NCBI RefSeq assembly: GCF_900230185.1
Contig: NZ_OCSR01000001.1
Span: 1,736,001 to 1,800,000, forward strand
DNA length: 64,000 bases
Reading direction: 5' to 3'
Source of the DNA: Burkholderia sp. OK233
GTDB taxonomy: Bacteria > Pseudomonadota > Gammaproteobacteria > Burkholderiales > Burkholderiaceae
The notes below the pieces were generated by a model that saw only the letters and a program-made list of their open reading frames with translations, was not told the origin of the DNA and did no database searches. Made by a program: the position numbers and the translations under genes. Shown one piece after another: positions 18,461-26,330 of the stretch. The first letter of the stretch is position 1; each line of letters begins with the position of its first letter.

Positions 18461-19392
18461 TTTTCGTACTCCCCTTTCAGGTTCTTCGCGAGCATCCGCA
18501 CAAGGAAGAACGACACGATGTTAGCCAGCACGACAGCCAGAATGCCGCCCGCCGAAGCGAGACCGACGTCGAACTGTTGCAGGCCCAGCGAATAGATCAG
18601 GTACGACAGATTGGTGGTCGCGGTGCCCGGACCGCCGCCCGTGGTCGTATAGATTTCGGCGAAGATCGACAGCAGGAAAATCGTCTCCATCATCACCACC
18701 ACCGCGATCGCCCGTTTCAGGTGAGGTAGTGTGATGTAGAAGAACATCGAGAACGGACCCGCACCGTCGATGCGCGCCGCTTCCTTCTGTTCCTGATCGA
18801 GCGACTGGATCGCGGTGAACAGAATCAGGAACGCGAACGGTAACCACTGCCACGCGACGATCATGATCACGGCGGTAAGCGGGTACTCGGCGAACCAGTC
18901 GATCGGCTGCATACCGATCGCGCGCATGCCCTGTGCGATCAGGCCATACACCGGATGCAGGATCATGTTCTTCCAGATCAGCGCGCTGACGGTCGGCATC
19001 ACGAAGAACGGTGCGATCGCCAGTAGCCGCGCGATGCCCTGGCCGTAGAACTTACGGTCGAACAGAATCGCCATCAACACGCCGCCGACCACCGTGATCA
19101 CCAGCACCGAGATGATCAACTCGAGCGTATGCCCGATCGACGGTCCGAACGACGGATCGCTGGCGAGATATTTGTAGTTGTCGAAACCGGCGAAGCCTTT
19201 CAGATCCGGATTCAGCAGGTTATAGCGCGAGAACGAAAACCAGATCGTCATCGCCAGCGGAATCGCCATCCACAGCACGAGTACTGCGACTGAGGGCGTC
19301 ACGAGCCAGCGGGCAGAATTGGCTTTCCGAGTTTCGCGTTCTTTTTCTGTTTGGGGATGGGCATGCATAAGAGGCAGGCGTAAAGGACGCAT
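18457..19392 (-). CDS. ABC transporter permease, CUT1 type (MalF/MtlF-like)
   Basis: 311 residues with about six membrane helices and the EAA loop KEAARIDGAGPFSMFFYITL. It is the partner of the permease at 17585-18460 and carries the polyol across the inner membrane. The start at 19392 is supported by AGGTGG six bases upstream; an internal ATG at 19368 lacks such a site. A 189-base gap with several stable hairpins separates it from the binding-protein gene. Confidence 0.92.
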   Translation of the reverse strand: MRPLRLPLMHAHPQTEKERETRKANSARWLVTPSVAVLVLWMAIPLAMTIWFSFSRYNLLNPDLKGFAGFDNYKYLASDPSFGPSIGHTLELIISVLVITVVGGVLMAILFDRKFYGQGIARLLAIAPFFVMPTVSALIWKNMILHPVYGLIAQGMRAIGMQPIDWFAEYPLTAVIMIVAWQWLPFAFLILFTAIQSLDQEQKEAARIDGAGPFSMFFYITLPHLKRAIAVVVMMETIFLLSIFAEIYTTTGGGPGTATTNLSYLIYSLGLQQFDVGLASAGGILAVVLANIVSFFLVRMLAKNLKGEYEK

Positions 19393-19463
19393 GATTGACC
19401 ACCTGTTCGGTAATGCGCGGGCCGGCGCTTTATCCGCCGTGATCGCTTAAACCGCCTGGCTAC

Positions 19464-19570
19464 CGCGACATAATGCGATGTCGCGATGCCCACGCGGCGG
19501 GGACGGCCCACTGTGCTGCGTGGGCCGGCTGACGGGCGTCAGCCGGCGCGTGCCACGTGACTCATGTGGC
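19464..19570 (-). repeat. array of hairpins between binding-protein and permease genes
   Basis: Three perfect inverted repeats lie in tandem. CGCGACAT/ATGTCGCG spans 19464-19485 (8 bp, 6-base loop). GGCCCAC/GTGGGCC spans 19505-19526 (7 bp). GCCGGCTGAC/GTCAGCCGGC spans 19524-19547 (10 bp, 4-base loop). The last two share three bases, so they cannot both fully form. A further GCCAC/GTGGC pair spans 19552-19570. No T-runs follow. The position suits a 3' message-stabilising element that keeps binding protein in excess over permease. Confidence 0.6.
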
Positions 19571-19581
19571 TGGTTTCCGCT

Positions 19582-20904
19582 TTACTTCTGATACCCGGCC
19601 TGTTGCACGGCGCGATTCGCCGTTGCCTGGCCGGCTGCCAGCGCCTGATCGACCGTCATCTGGCCGGCAATCGCGCCGGAGATGCTCTGACCGACTACGG
19701 TGCCGAACGACTGGAACTCAGGAATGCCGACGAACTGCACACCGGTGTACGGCACCGGCTTCAACGTCGGATGATCCGGGTCAGCCGTTTCGATTGCCTT
19801 CAGCACGAAGTCGCCGAACGGTGCAGCCTGCTTGTATTCAGGACGTGCGTAGGTAGAGTGGCGCGTTCCCGGTGGCACCGAGGCCCAGCCCTCATCCTTC
19901 GCGACCAGTTCGATGTACTGCTTCGACGTGGCCCACGCGATGAACTTCTTCGCCGAGTCAGCCTGCTTCGACGACTTCGGAATGGCCAACGCCCACGCCC
20001 ACAGCCAATGCGAACCCTTCGGCGTAACGGCGATCGGCGCCGCCGCAAAGCCCACCTTGTCGGCGATCTGCGACTGCTGCTTGTTGTAGAGCATGCCGGC
20101 CGCCACCGTTGCGTCGATCCACATCGCGCACTTGCCCGAGGACATCAGCGTAAGGTTTTCGTTGAAGCCGTTCGAGCTGGCTCCCGGAGGACCGTCTTTC
20201 TTCAGCAGATCGACGTAGAAGCCGATCGCCTTCTTCCATTCCGGCGACGTCAGCTGCGCCTGCCACTTCTCGTCGAACCAGCGGCCGCCGAAGGTGTTCA
20301 CCACCGTCGTGCCAAATGCCATGTTTTCGCCCCAGCCAGCCTTGCCGCGCAGGCAGATGCCATACATGCCGTTGGCTTTGTCCGTGAGCTTGTCGGCGAA
20401 TTGCGCGATCTGGTCGTAAGTCGGCTGATCGGGCATTTTCAGGCCCTTGGCCGCGAACAGATCCTTGCGGTAATACGTCATCGAGCTTTCGACGTAGAAC
20501 GGCAGCGCGTACAACTGGCCGCCACTCGAGAGGCCATCGCGGGCCGTCTTCACGACGTCGTTCAGATCGTAATCAGCGGGCAGGCCGGTGAGCGGCGTGA
20601 GCCAGCCGCGCTTGCCCCATTGCGGCGTTTCGTACGCACCGATCGTCATCACGTCGAACTGGCCGCTGCCGGTCGTGATGTCGGTGGTGGCGCGTTGACG
20701 CAGCACGTTTTCTTCGAGAATCACCCAGTTGAGCTTGATATCCGGATTCGCCTGCTCGAAGGCGGGCGAGAGCTTCTTCAGCTCGATCATGTCCGGATTG
20801 TTCAACGTGGCGATGGTCACCGTGGCTGCCTGAGCGTGCAACGCAAAGCATGCGACAGCGCCGGCACTGACCGCCTTCAGCGCGGATTTTGTAGCTGGTT
20901 TCAT
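19582..20904 (-). CDS. periplasmic polyol-binding protein, CUT1 (MtlE/SmoE-like)
   Basis: 440 residues with a Sec signal peptide (hydrophobic core AVSAGAVACFALHAQA, cleavage near AQA). The mature protein starts TVTIATLNNPDMIELKKL and belongs to the family-1 extracellular binding proteins. Segments such as GAYETPQWGKRGW, STYARPEYK and the YYRKDLFAAKGLKMP region resemble mannitol/sorbitol-binding proteins of pseudomonads and rhizobia. The start at 20904 has AAGGAGA upstream; a longer open frame to 20985 lacks the signal-peptide arrangement. It follows the SmoS-like dehydrogenase gene by 97 bases and delivers sugar alcohol to the two permeases. Confidence 0.93.
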   Translation of the reverse strand: MKPATKSALKAVSAGAVACFALHAQAATVTIATLNNPDMIELKKLSPAFEQANPDIKLNWVILEENVLRQRATTDITTGSGQFDVMTIGAYETPQWGKRGWLTPLTGLPADYDLNDVVKTARDGLSSGGQLYALPFYVESSMTYYRKDLFAAKGLKMPDQPTYDQIAQFADKLTDKANGMYGICLRGKAGWGENMAFGTTVVNTFGGRWFDEKWQAQLTSPEWKKAIGFYVDLLKKDGPPGASSNGFNENLTLMSSGKCAMWIDATVAAGMLYNKQQSQIADKVGFAAAPIAVTPKGSHWLWAWALAIPKSSKQADSAKKFIAWATSKQYIELVAKDEGWASVPPGTRHSTYARPEYKQAAPFGDFVLKAIETADPDHPTLKPVPYTGVQFVGIPEFQSFGTVVGQSISGAIAGQMTVDQALAAGQATANRAVQQAGYQK

Positions 20905-21001
20905 GTGTTGTCTCCTTTCTCGTACGTTATGTGATGCTGCGTTTGTTCTACGAAAATGACGAAGGGTGAAACGGGTTCGGCTCATCCACTCTGCTAGTCG
21001 C

Positions 21002-21784
21002 TCAGCTCATCCAGTTCCCGCCGTCGACGTTCAGGGTTTGCGCGGTGATGTAGTCGGCATCCGCCGACGCGAGAAACAGGGCGGCGCCGGTCAGATCGTC
21101 CGGCACACCCATACGGCCGAGCGGCACCGCTTCACCGACGAGGCGCTTCTTCTCGCCGAGTGGCCGGTTTTCATAGCGGGCGAAGAGCGCGTCGACCTCT
21201 TTCCACATCGGTGTATCGACGACGCCCGGCGCGATGCCGTTCACATTGATCTGGTGCGGCGCGAGGGCGAGCGCTGCGGATTGCGTGTAGCTGAGTACGG
21301 CGGCTTTGGTTGCGCAGTAGTGCGACACCAGCGCTTCGCCGCGCCGCCCCGCTTGCGACGACATATTGATGATCTTGCCGCCGTGGCCCTGCTCGACCAT
21401 TTTCCGGGCGACGGTTTGCATCAGGAAGAACATGCCCTTCACGTTGACCGCGAACAGGCGGTCGAACACATCCCAGGATTCATCGAGGATCGGGCGCATA
21501 TCGAAGAGCGCCGCGTTGTTGAACAGGATGTCGACCTGGCCGAAACGCTCCAGCGTACTCGCGAGGATGCGTTCGATATCCTCGCGGCGCGTGACATCGG
21601 CGCTGACGGTCAGCACGCGGTCGCCGTAAGCGGCGCGCAGCGCGTCGCCGAAACTGTCCGCCGGCTTGACGTCGACCAGCACGCAACGCGCGCCTTCGTC
21701 CAGATAGCGCCGGGCCACGGCTTCACCGATTCCGCTTGCCGCGCCCGTCAGAATGGCCACCTTGTCTTGCAATCGTGCCGCCAC
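21002..21784 (-). CDS. smoS: sorbitol/galactitol (L-iditol 2-) dehydrogenase, SmoS/PolS-like SDR
   Basis: 260-residue SDR that oxidises a hexitol to a ketohexose (sorbitol to fructose in the Rhodobacter homologue). TGAASGIG binds the nucleotide, NNAALFD follows, and the catalytic centre is NMSSQAGRRGEALVSHYCATK. The ending NVDGGNWMS is characteristic of this SmoS/PolS subgroup. The start is GTG at 21784 with GGAG 7 bases upstream; the open frame to 21847 has no such site. It is the first gene of the CUT1 operon, so the imported substrate is probably oxidised by this enzyme. Confidence 0.9.
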   Translation of the reverse strand: MAARLQDKVAILTGAASGIGEAVARRYLDEGARCVLVDVKPADSFGDALRAAYGDRVLTVSADVTRREDIERILASTLERFGQVDILFNNAALFDMRPILDESWDVFDRLFAVNVKGMFFLMQTVARKMVEQGHGGKIINMSSQAGRRGEALVSHYCATKAAVLSYTQSAALALAPHQINVNGIAPGVVDTPMWKEVDALFARYENRPLGEKKRLVGEAVPLGRMGVPDDLTGAALFLASADADYITAQTLNVDGGNWMS

Positions 21785-22013
21785 TGCCTGTCTCCGGTTC
21801 GTTTCGCTTCTTGAGGCGCGGTGAGCGAACGCTCGTTGCGCGAACAATTGCTCTGTTAGTGATCGAATGATCGGATACGGACCGGGTCATGTCAAGGCGC
21901 TCGACCAGATTTCGATGGTGCAGCGCGGCAGGACCATCGCACACCCTCTTCCGACTTCGGCCGACACCAATACGAGAAATCGAAGACCGCCAATCTGCTT
22001 TCTGCGCAAGCCG

Positions 22014-22048
22014 CTGACAAAAATTCGAGATACGTTATATCATTGCGG
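22014..22048 (+). promoter_or_regulatory. candidate zur-znu promoter with overlapping Zur box
   Basis: CTGACA (22014-22019), a 16-base spacer and TATATC (22036-22041) form a plausible sigma-70 promoter. Around the -10, ACGTTATATCAT is an imperfect palindrome (8 of 12 positions symmetric), resembling the AT-rich core of Zur/Fur boxes. Binding here would block transcription of zur-znuACB when zinc is sufficient. The remainder of the 310-base gap (21785-22094) shows no gene and must also hold the promoter of the divergent SmoS operon. Confidence 0.45.
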
Positions 22049-22094
22049 CCTCGCTTCGCTCCGAAGCTTTGCAGGTTCGTCAGGGAGTCCGCTG

Positions 22095-22574
22095 ATGGCT
22101 ACATCGATTGCAGAACACCATGCTGTACGGCTTGCTCACGCGGAGGCGCACGCCGCCTTGCATGGGCTCGCGCTCACGCCGCTGCGGCGTCAGGTGTATG
22201 CGGCGATCGTCGCCAGCGACCGGCCGATCGGCGCCTACGAGTTGCTGGACGCGCTCGAGCCGCAACGCGGGCGCGTGCCGCCCACCACGATCTACCGGGC
22301 GCTGGACTTTCTGCTCGCTCACGGCTTCGTCCATCGGATCGAATCGAAGAACGCGTTTTTTGCCTGCTGCGAGGTCGGCGTGCCGCATCGCAGCCAGTTT
22401 CTGATGTGCGACGGGTGCGGCGCGACTGTCGAGATTCCCGGCGGCGATCTTGCCCAACAGCTGTCGCATAGCGCGCCGGCGCATGGTTTCGAGGTGCATC
22501 GCCAGGTGGTCGAGCTAAGCGGCCTGTGCGCGCGCTGCGCCCGCGCGACGCGGCCCGCCGGTGCGTCCCTATGA
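22095..22574 (+). CDS. zur: zinc uptake regulator, Fur family
   Basis: 159-residue Fur-family repressor. The winged-helix part contains LTPLRRQVYAAIVASDRPIGAYELLDAL and VPPTTIYRALDFLL. The dimerisation domain has the Zur-like VPHRSQFLMCDGCG and a second pair, CARCA, together giving the structural Cys4 zinc site; FACC and further histidines can form the regulatory site. It represses zinc-uptake genes when Zn(II) is bound. The ATG at 22095 is preceded by GGGAG; the longer open frame from 21867 covers the promoter region and has no family resemblance. It is the first gene of the operon with znuA, znuC and znuB, so it is probably autoregulated. Confidence 0.9.
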   Translation: MATSIAEHHAVRLAHAEAHAALHGLALTPLRRQVYAAIVASDRPIGAYELLDALEPQRGRVPPTTIYRALDFLLAHGFVHRIESKNAFFACCEVGVPHRSQFLMCDGCGATVEIPGGDLAQQLSHSAPAHGFEVHRQVVELSGLCARCARATRPAGASL

Positions 22575-22662
22575 AAGCCGGGCTGATCACCGGTATGAAC
22601 GCCAAAACGCGCCGCTCCCAAGGTTTGTGGTTCATTCAACTCTCACGCAGCAGGAAACAACG

Positions 22663-23637
22663 ATGAAGAAATTCGGCTCGATGTTGAACGGGGCGCGCCA
22701 TGCGCTGAAGCTGTCGAAGACCGTGGCCATGAGCGCGGCGGCCGCTGCTGCTTTCACGCTCAGCCACGGCGCATTTGCCGCAGATGCGAAAATCCCGGTG
22801 GTGGCAGCGGAAAACTTTTACGGTGACGTCGTGCAGCAACTGGGCGGCGATCGCGTCGACGTGACCAGCATCCTCAGCAATCCGGATCAGGACCCGCACC
22901 TGTTCGAAGCCAGCCCGAAGACGGCGCGGGCCTTGCAGCATGCGAGCCTTGTGGTCTACAACGGTGCCGACTACGATCCGTGGATGGCGAAGCTGCTGGC
23001 CGCTTCCAAGGGCTCGAATCGCACGACGATCGTTGCCGCCGAGCTGACAGGCAAGAAGAGCGGCGATAATCCGCACCTCTGGTACGACCCGGCCACCATG
23101 CCGAAAGTGGCGCGCGCGGTAAGCGCGGCGCTCGTCGCGGCTGACCCGGCGCACAAGTCGGCGTACGATGCGAACCTCGCGAAGTTTCTCGATTCGCTGA
23201 AACCCATCGACGCCAAAGTCGCCGATCTGCATGGCCGCTACGCCGGCGTGCCGGTGACGGCAACCGAGCCGGTGTTCGGCTATATGTCGGACGCGGTCGG
23301 CCTCTCGATGCGCAATCTGCGCTTCCAGCTGGCGACGATGAACGACACTGAAGCAAGCGCGGCCGATATCGCCGCGTTCGAACGCGATCTGCGCGAAAAG
23401 CGCGTGCGCGTTCTGATCTATAACAGCCAGGCAACCGAGGCCCTGACCAAACGCATGTTGAAGCTCGCGCAGCAATCGAAGGTGCCGACCATGAGCGTCA
23501 CCGAAACCGAACCGGCCGGTAAGACCTATCAGACGTGGATGCTGACGCAGCTCGACGCGCTGGGCACGGCGCTGGCCGCGGGCGATGCGGGCGGAGCGAA
23601 TGCGACGGCGAGCACCGCCAAAGGAAAAACCCAATGA
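22663..23637 (+). CDS. znuA: metal ABC transporter substrate-binding protein, ZnuA-like
   Basis: 324-residue cluster A-I solute-binding protein with a signal peptide ending near AFAAD. Predicted metal ligands are His79 (DPHLFE), His138 (NPHLWYDP), Glu202 (TEPVFGY) and Glu283 (TETEPAG). Typical zinc-type ZnuA proteins use His-His-His-Asp and carry a His-rich loop. Here the third ligand is Glu and the loop is absent, a set closer to manganese-type proteins. Context (zur upstream) still argues for zinc. The start at 22663 lies 9 bases after AGGAAA. The stop overlaps the znuC start. Confidence 0.87.
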   Translation: MKKFGSMLNGARHALKLSKTVAMSAAAAAAFTLSHGAFAADAKIPVVAAENFYGDVVQQLGGDRVDVTSILSNPDQDPHLFEASPKTARALQHASLVVYNGADYDPWMAKLLAASKGSNRTTIVAAELTGKKSGDNPHLWYDPATMPKVARAVSAALVAADPAHKSAYDANLAKFLDSLKPIDAKVADLHGRYAGVPVTATEPVFGYMSDAVGLSMRNLRFQLATMNDTEASAADIAAFERDLREKRVRVLIYNSQATEALTKRMLKLAQQSKVPTMSVTETEPAGKTYQTWMLTQLDALGTALAAGDAGGANATASTAKGKTQ

Positions 23638-24593
23638 ACGAGACTGGCCGCAGTACGCCAGCTAATGCATCGACGGGCGCACGCAGCAACGCGCCCGTGC
23701 TTGAACTCGAGCGCGTAACGCTCGAACTCGGCGGCCGCACGATTCTGCGCGACGCCGGCTTCGTGGTGAACCAGGGCGAATTCATCGGCGTGCTCGGGCC
23801 GAACGGCGCGGGCAAGACCACGCTGATGCGCGCCGTGCTCGGTCTCGTGCCGGCGGTGAGCGGCGCGATCCGCGTGCTAGGGCAGCCGGTCGAGCGTGGT
23901 AACTCGTCGATCGGTTATATGCCGCAGACGCGCAGTGCGCTGGCCGGGCGCCGCGTGCGCGGCCGCGACTTCGTCGCCATGGCCGCCGATGGACACCGCT
24001 GGGGCCTGCCCCATGCGGACAGTAAAACCCGCGCGGATGTCGAGCGGGTGCTCGATCTGGTAGGCGGTCGCCAGCTGGCCGAGCGGCCGTTATCGGAACT
24101 GTCGGGCGGCGAACGTCAGCGTCTGCTGCTCGCGCAATGCCTGCTCGGCGACCCCGAGCTGCTGCTACTCGACGAACCGCTGATCAGCCTCGATCCGCAT
24201 CATCAGAAGAGCGTGGTGGAACTGGTGCGGCGCGTGCAGCAGGAACTCGGGATTGCCGTGCTGTTCTCGGCGCATGAACTGAATCCGCTTCTGCACGCGC
24301 TCGATCGCGTGCTGTATCTCGGCAGTGGCGTCGCCGCGCTCGGCACCGTCGATGAAGTCATTACGCGGCCGGTGCTGTCGCGTCTCTATGGCTCGCCGAT
24401 CGACGTGATGCGCGTGAACGGCCGCATCTTCGTGATGTCGGGCGACGTCGAAGTCGAAAAACACGATCACGAGCACGAACACGACGAGAACGGCGGCCAT
24501 AGCCACTCGCACGGGCATTCGCACGACCACGGTGGCGCACACAGCCACTCACACAAGCACGACTCAAGCGACGGACACAAGCACGATGTTTGA
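23634..24593 (+). CDS. znuC: zinc ABC transporter ATPase with His-rich C-terminal tail
   Basis: 319 residues. Walker A is GPNGAGKTTLMRAVL, the signature LSGGERQRLLLAQCL, Walker B LLLLDEPLISLD, and the switch histidine lies in FSAHELNP. After the ATPase domain ends (about residue 275), the last 44 residues contain 16 histidines in HEHEHDE, HSHSHGHSHDH and HSHSHKHD blocks, a likely cytoplasmic zinc-binding tail. Known ZnuC proteins are usually about 250-280 residues without so dense a tail. It is translationally coupled on both sides: the ATG overlaps the znuA stop and its stop lies inside znuB. Confidence 0.9.
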   Translation: MNETGRSTPANASTGARSNAPVLELERVTLELGGRTILRDAGFVVNQGEFIGVLGPNGAGKTTLMRAVLGLVPAVSGAIRVLGQPVERGNSSIGYMPQTRSALAGRRVRGRDFVAMAADGHRWGLPHADSKTRADVERVLDLVGGRQLAERPLSELSGGERQRLLLAQCLLGDPELLLLDEPLISLDPHHQKSVVELVRRVQQELGIAVLFSAHELNPLLHALDRVLYLGSGVAALGTVDEVITRPVLSRLYGSPIDVMRVNGRIFVMSGDVEVEKHDHEHEHDENGGHSHSHGHSHDHGGAHSHSHKHDSSDGHKHDV

Positions 24594-25368
24594 ATACGAT
24601 TTCATGGTGAACGCGTTCGCGGCGTCGGGGATCGTCGCGGTGCTGGCAGGCGTGGTGGGTTATTTTCTGGTGATGCGCGGGCAAACCTTCGCGGGCCACG
24701 CGCTCTCGCACGTCGGCTTCACCGGCGCGACCGGCGCCGTGCTGATCGGCATCTCGCCGATCTGGGGGATGATCGGCTTCACGCTCGCGGCAGGCGTCGG
24801 CATGGGCGCGCTCGGCGAGAAACTGGCCGGACGCGATGTCGCGATCGGCGTCATCCTGTCGCTGTCGCTCGGCTTCGGCTTGCTGTTCCTGCATTTCTTT
24901 ACCGCATACGCGACCCAGGTCACCGCGCTGCTATTCGGCAACGTGCTCGGCGTGAATGCGTCGACACTCGGCGTGCTGGCGGCGTTGGGCGTCATCAGTT
25001 TGCTGGCGCTCGCCGCAATCATGCGGCCGTTGCTGTTTGCTTCGTTGCAGCCGGAATTGGCGGAAGCCAAGGGCGTGTCGTTGCGCAAGGTATCGGTACT
25101 GTTTCTGTCGATTGCCGCGCTCGCCGTGGCGGCGTGCACGCAGATTGTCGGTGTGCTGCTGGTGTTCACGCTGATGGTCGGGCCGGCCGCCGCCGCGCAA
25201 AACGTGACGACACGGCTCTCGACAGGTCTCGTGCTCGCTGCCGTGTTTGCGCTCGTGCAGGCCTGGCTCGGTCTGACGCTAGCGTTCTATACCGACTGGC
25301 CGACGAGCTTCTGGATCACCGTGCTGTCGGCGGTGGTGTATGGCGGGAGTTTGCTAAGGCGTCGTTGA
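24586..25368 (+). CDS. znuB: zinc ABC transporter permease
   Basis: 260-residue membrane protein with about eight hydrophobic segments, of the ABC-3 family. GHALSHVGFTGATGAVLIG and the later VAACTQIVGVLLVFTLMVGPAA are conserved family stretches. The start at 24586 overlaps the znuC stop by 8 bases; the open frame from 24532 would lie within the His-rich codons of znuC and lacks a site. It forms the channel of the Zur-regulated importer. Confidence 0.93.
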   Translation: MFEYDFMVNAFAASGIVAVLAGVVGYFLVMRGQTFAGHALSHVGFTGATGAVLIGISPIWGMIGFTLAAGVGMGALGEKLAGRDVAIGVILSLSLGFGLLFLHFFTAYATQVTALLFGNVLGVNASTLGVLAALGVISLLALAAIMRPLLFASLQPELAEAKGVSLRKVSVLFLSIAALAVAACTQIVGVLLVFTLMVGPAAAAQNVTTRLSTGLVLAAVFALVQAWLGLTLAFYTDWPTSFWITVLSAVVYGGSLLRRR

Positions 25369-25378
25369 AGCGGCGTCT

Positions 25379-25405
25379 GGCGGCAACACACTGCGTGTCG
25401 CCGCC
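25379..25405. terminator. hairpin between convergent znuB and fghA
   Basis: GGCGGCAACAC and GTGTCGCCGCC pair with a single mismatch over a 5-base loop in the 53-base gap between two stop codons. There is no T-run; the position suggests shared end-of-message function. Confidence 0.4.
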
Positions 25406-25421
25406 ATCGCCCTGCGGAATT

Positions 25422-26273
25422 TCAACCGAGCAGCACCTTCGCGTGATGCGCGAGATGATCCTCGATGAAAGTCGAGATGAAGTAATACCCGTGGTCGTAG
25501 CCTGCATGACGACGCAACGTCAGCGGCTGTCCCGCGGCCTTGCAGGCAGCTTCGAACACATCCGGGTTCAGTTGCTCGGCGAGGAACTGATCCGCCAGCC
25601 CCTGATCGACCAGAATCCCTTCCGCAAACTTGCGCGGTGCGTGGGCGACCAGTTCGCTCGAGTCGTACTGCCTCCACGCTTCACGGTCTTCGCCCAGATA
25701 CCCGCTGAACGCCTTCACGCCCCACGGGCACTGTGAAGGCGCGGCGATCGGCGCGAACGCCGACACCGACCGATAGATCTCCGGGTTGCGCAGCGCCAGC
25801 ATCAACGCGCCATGGCCACCCATCGAATGCCCGAAGATGCCTAGACGCCCGCCGTCCACCGGCAGATTCGCGAGCACTGTTTCGCGCAGTTCATCGCGCA
25901 CATACGAGTACATCCGGTAGTGCTTCGCCCATGGCTGCTGCGTCGCGTTGACGTAAAAGCCCGCCCCCACGCCGAAGTCCCACGCCGCGCTTTCGCCGGG
26001 CACGCCCGCACCGCGCGGACTGGTGTCCGGCGCGATCAGCGCGATGCCGCGCTGCGCCGCGAAGCGCTGCGCGCCCGCCTTGACCGGGAAGGTTTCTTCC
26101 GTGCAAGTCAGCCCGGCGAGATAGAACAGCGCGGGTACGTTCGCGTTGGCCTGCAAAGCCTGCGGCGGCAGATACACCGAGAAGCGCATCGGCAGACCGA
26201 CGGTCTGCGAGTCGTGCCGGTAGATCCGCTGCTCGCCGCCATGGCAGGCATGCGACGACAATAGTTCAAGCAT
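25422..26273 (-). CDS. fghA: S-formylglutathione hydrolase
   Basis: 283-residue alpha/beta-hydrolase (esterase D family) that converts S-formylglutathione to formate and glutathione. The nucleophile elbow is GHSMGGHGAL. FYLAGLTCTEETF near the N-terminus and the catalytic His in GYDHGYYFI complete the family pattern. The start at 26273 is preferred over an ATG two codons earlier (26279), because GGAG is only one base from the first but seven from the second. It lies 57 bases after frmA, whose product it uses, forming the glutathione-dependent formaldehyde detoxification pair. Confidence 0.95.
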   Translation of the reverse strand: MLELLSSHACHGGEQRIYRHDSQTVGLPMRFSVYLPPQALQANANVPALFYLAGLTCTEETFPVKAGAQRFAAQRGIALIAPDTSPRGAGVPGESAAWDFGVGAGFYVNATQQPWAKHYRMYSYVRDELRETVLANLPVDGGRLGIFGHSMGGHGALMLALRNPEIYRSVSAFAPIAAPSQCPWGVKAFSGYLGEDREAWRQYDSSELVAHAPRKFAEGILVDQGLADQFLAEQLNPDVFEAACKAAGQPLTLRRHAGYDHGYYFISTFIEDHLAHHAKVLLG

Positions 26274-26330
26274 CGACATGCTCCTTTCTGTGCCGGGTCG
26301 GTGACGTATTAGCGACGTATTAGCGCCGGG

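Noticed and set aside
19564..20934. 456-codon open frame opposite the polyol-binding protein gene
   Set aside because: An antisense shadow. The minus-strand product has a signal peptide and clear family motifs; the plus-strand product is Arg-rich and featureless.
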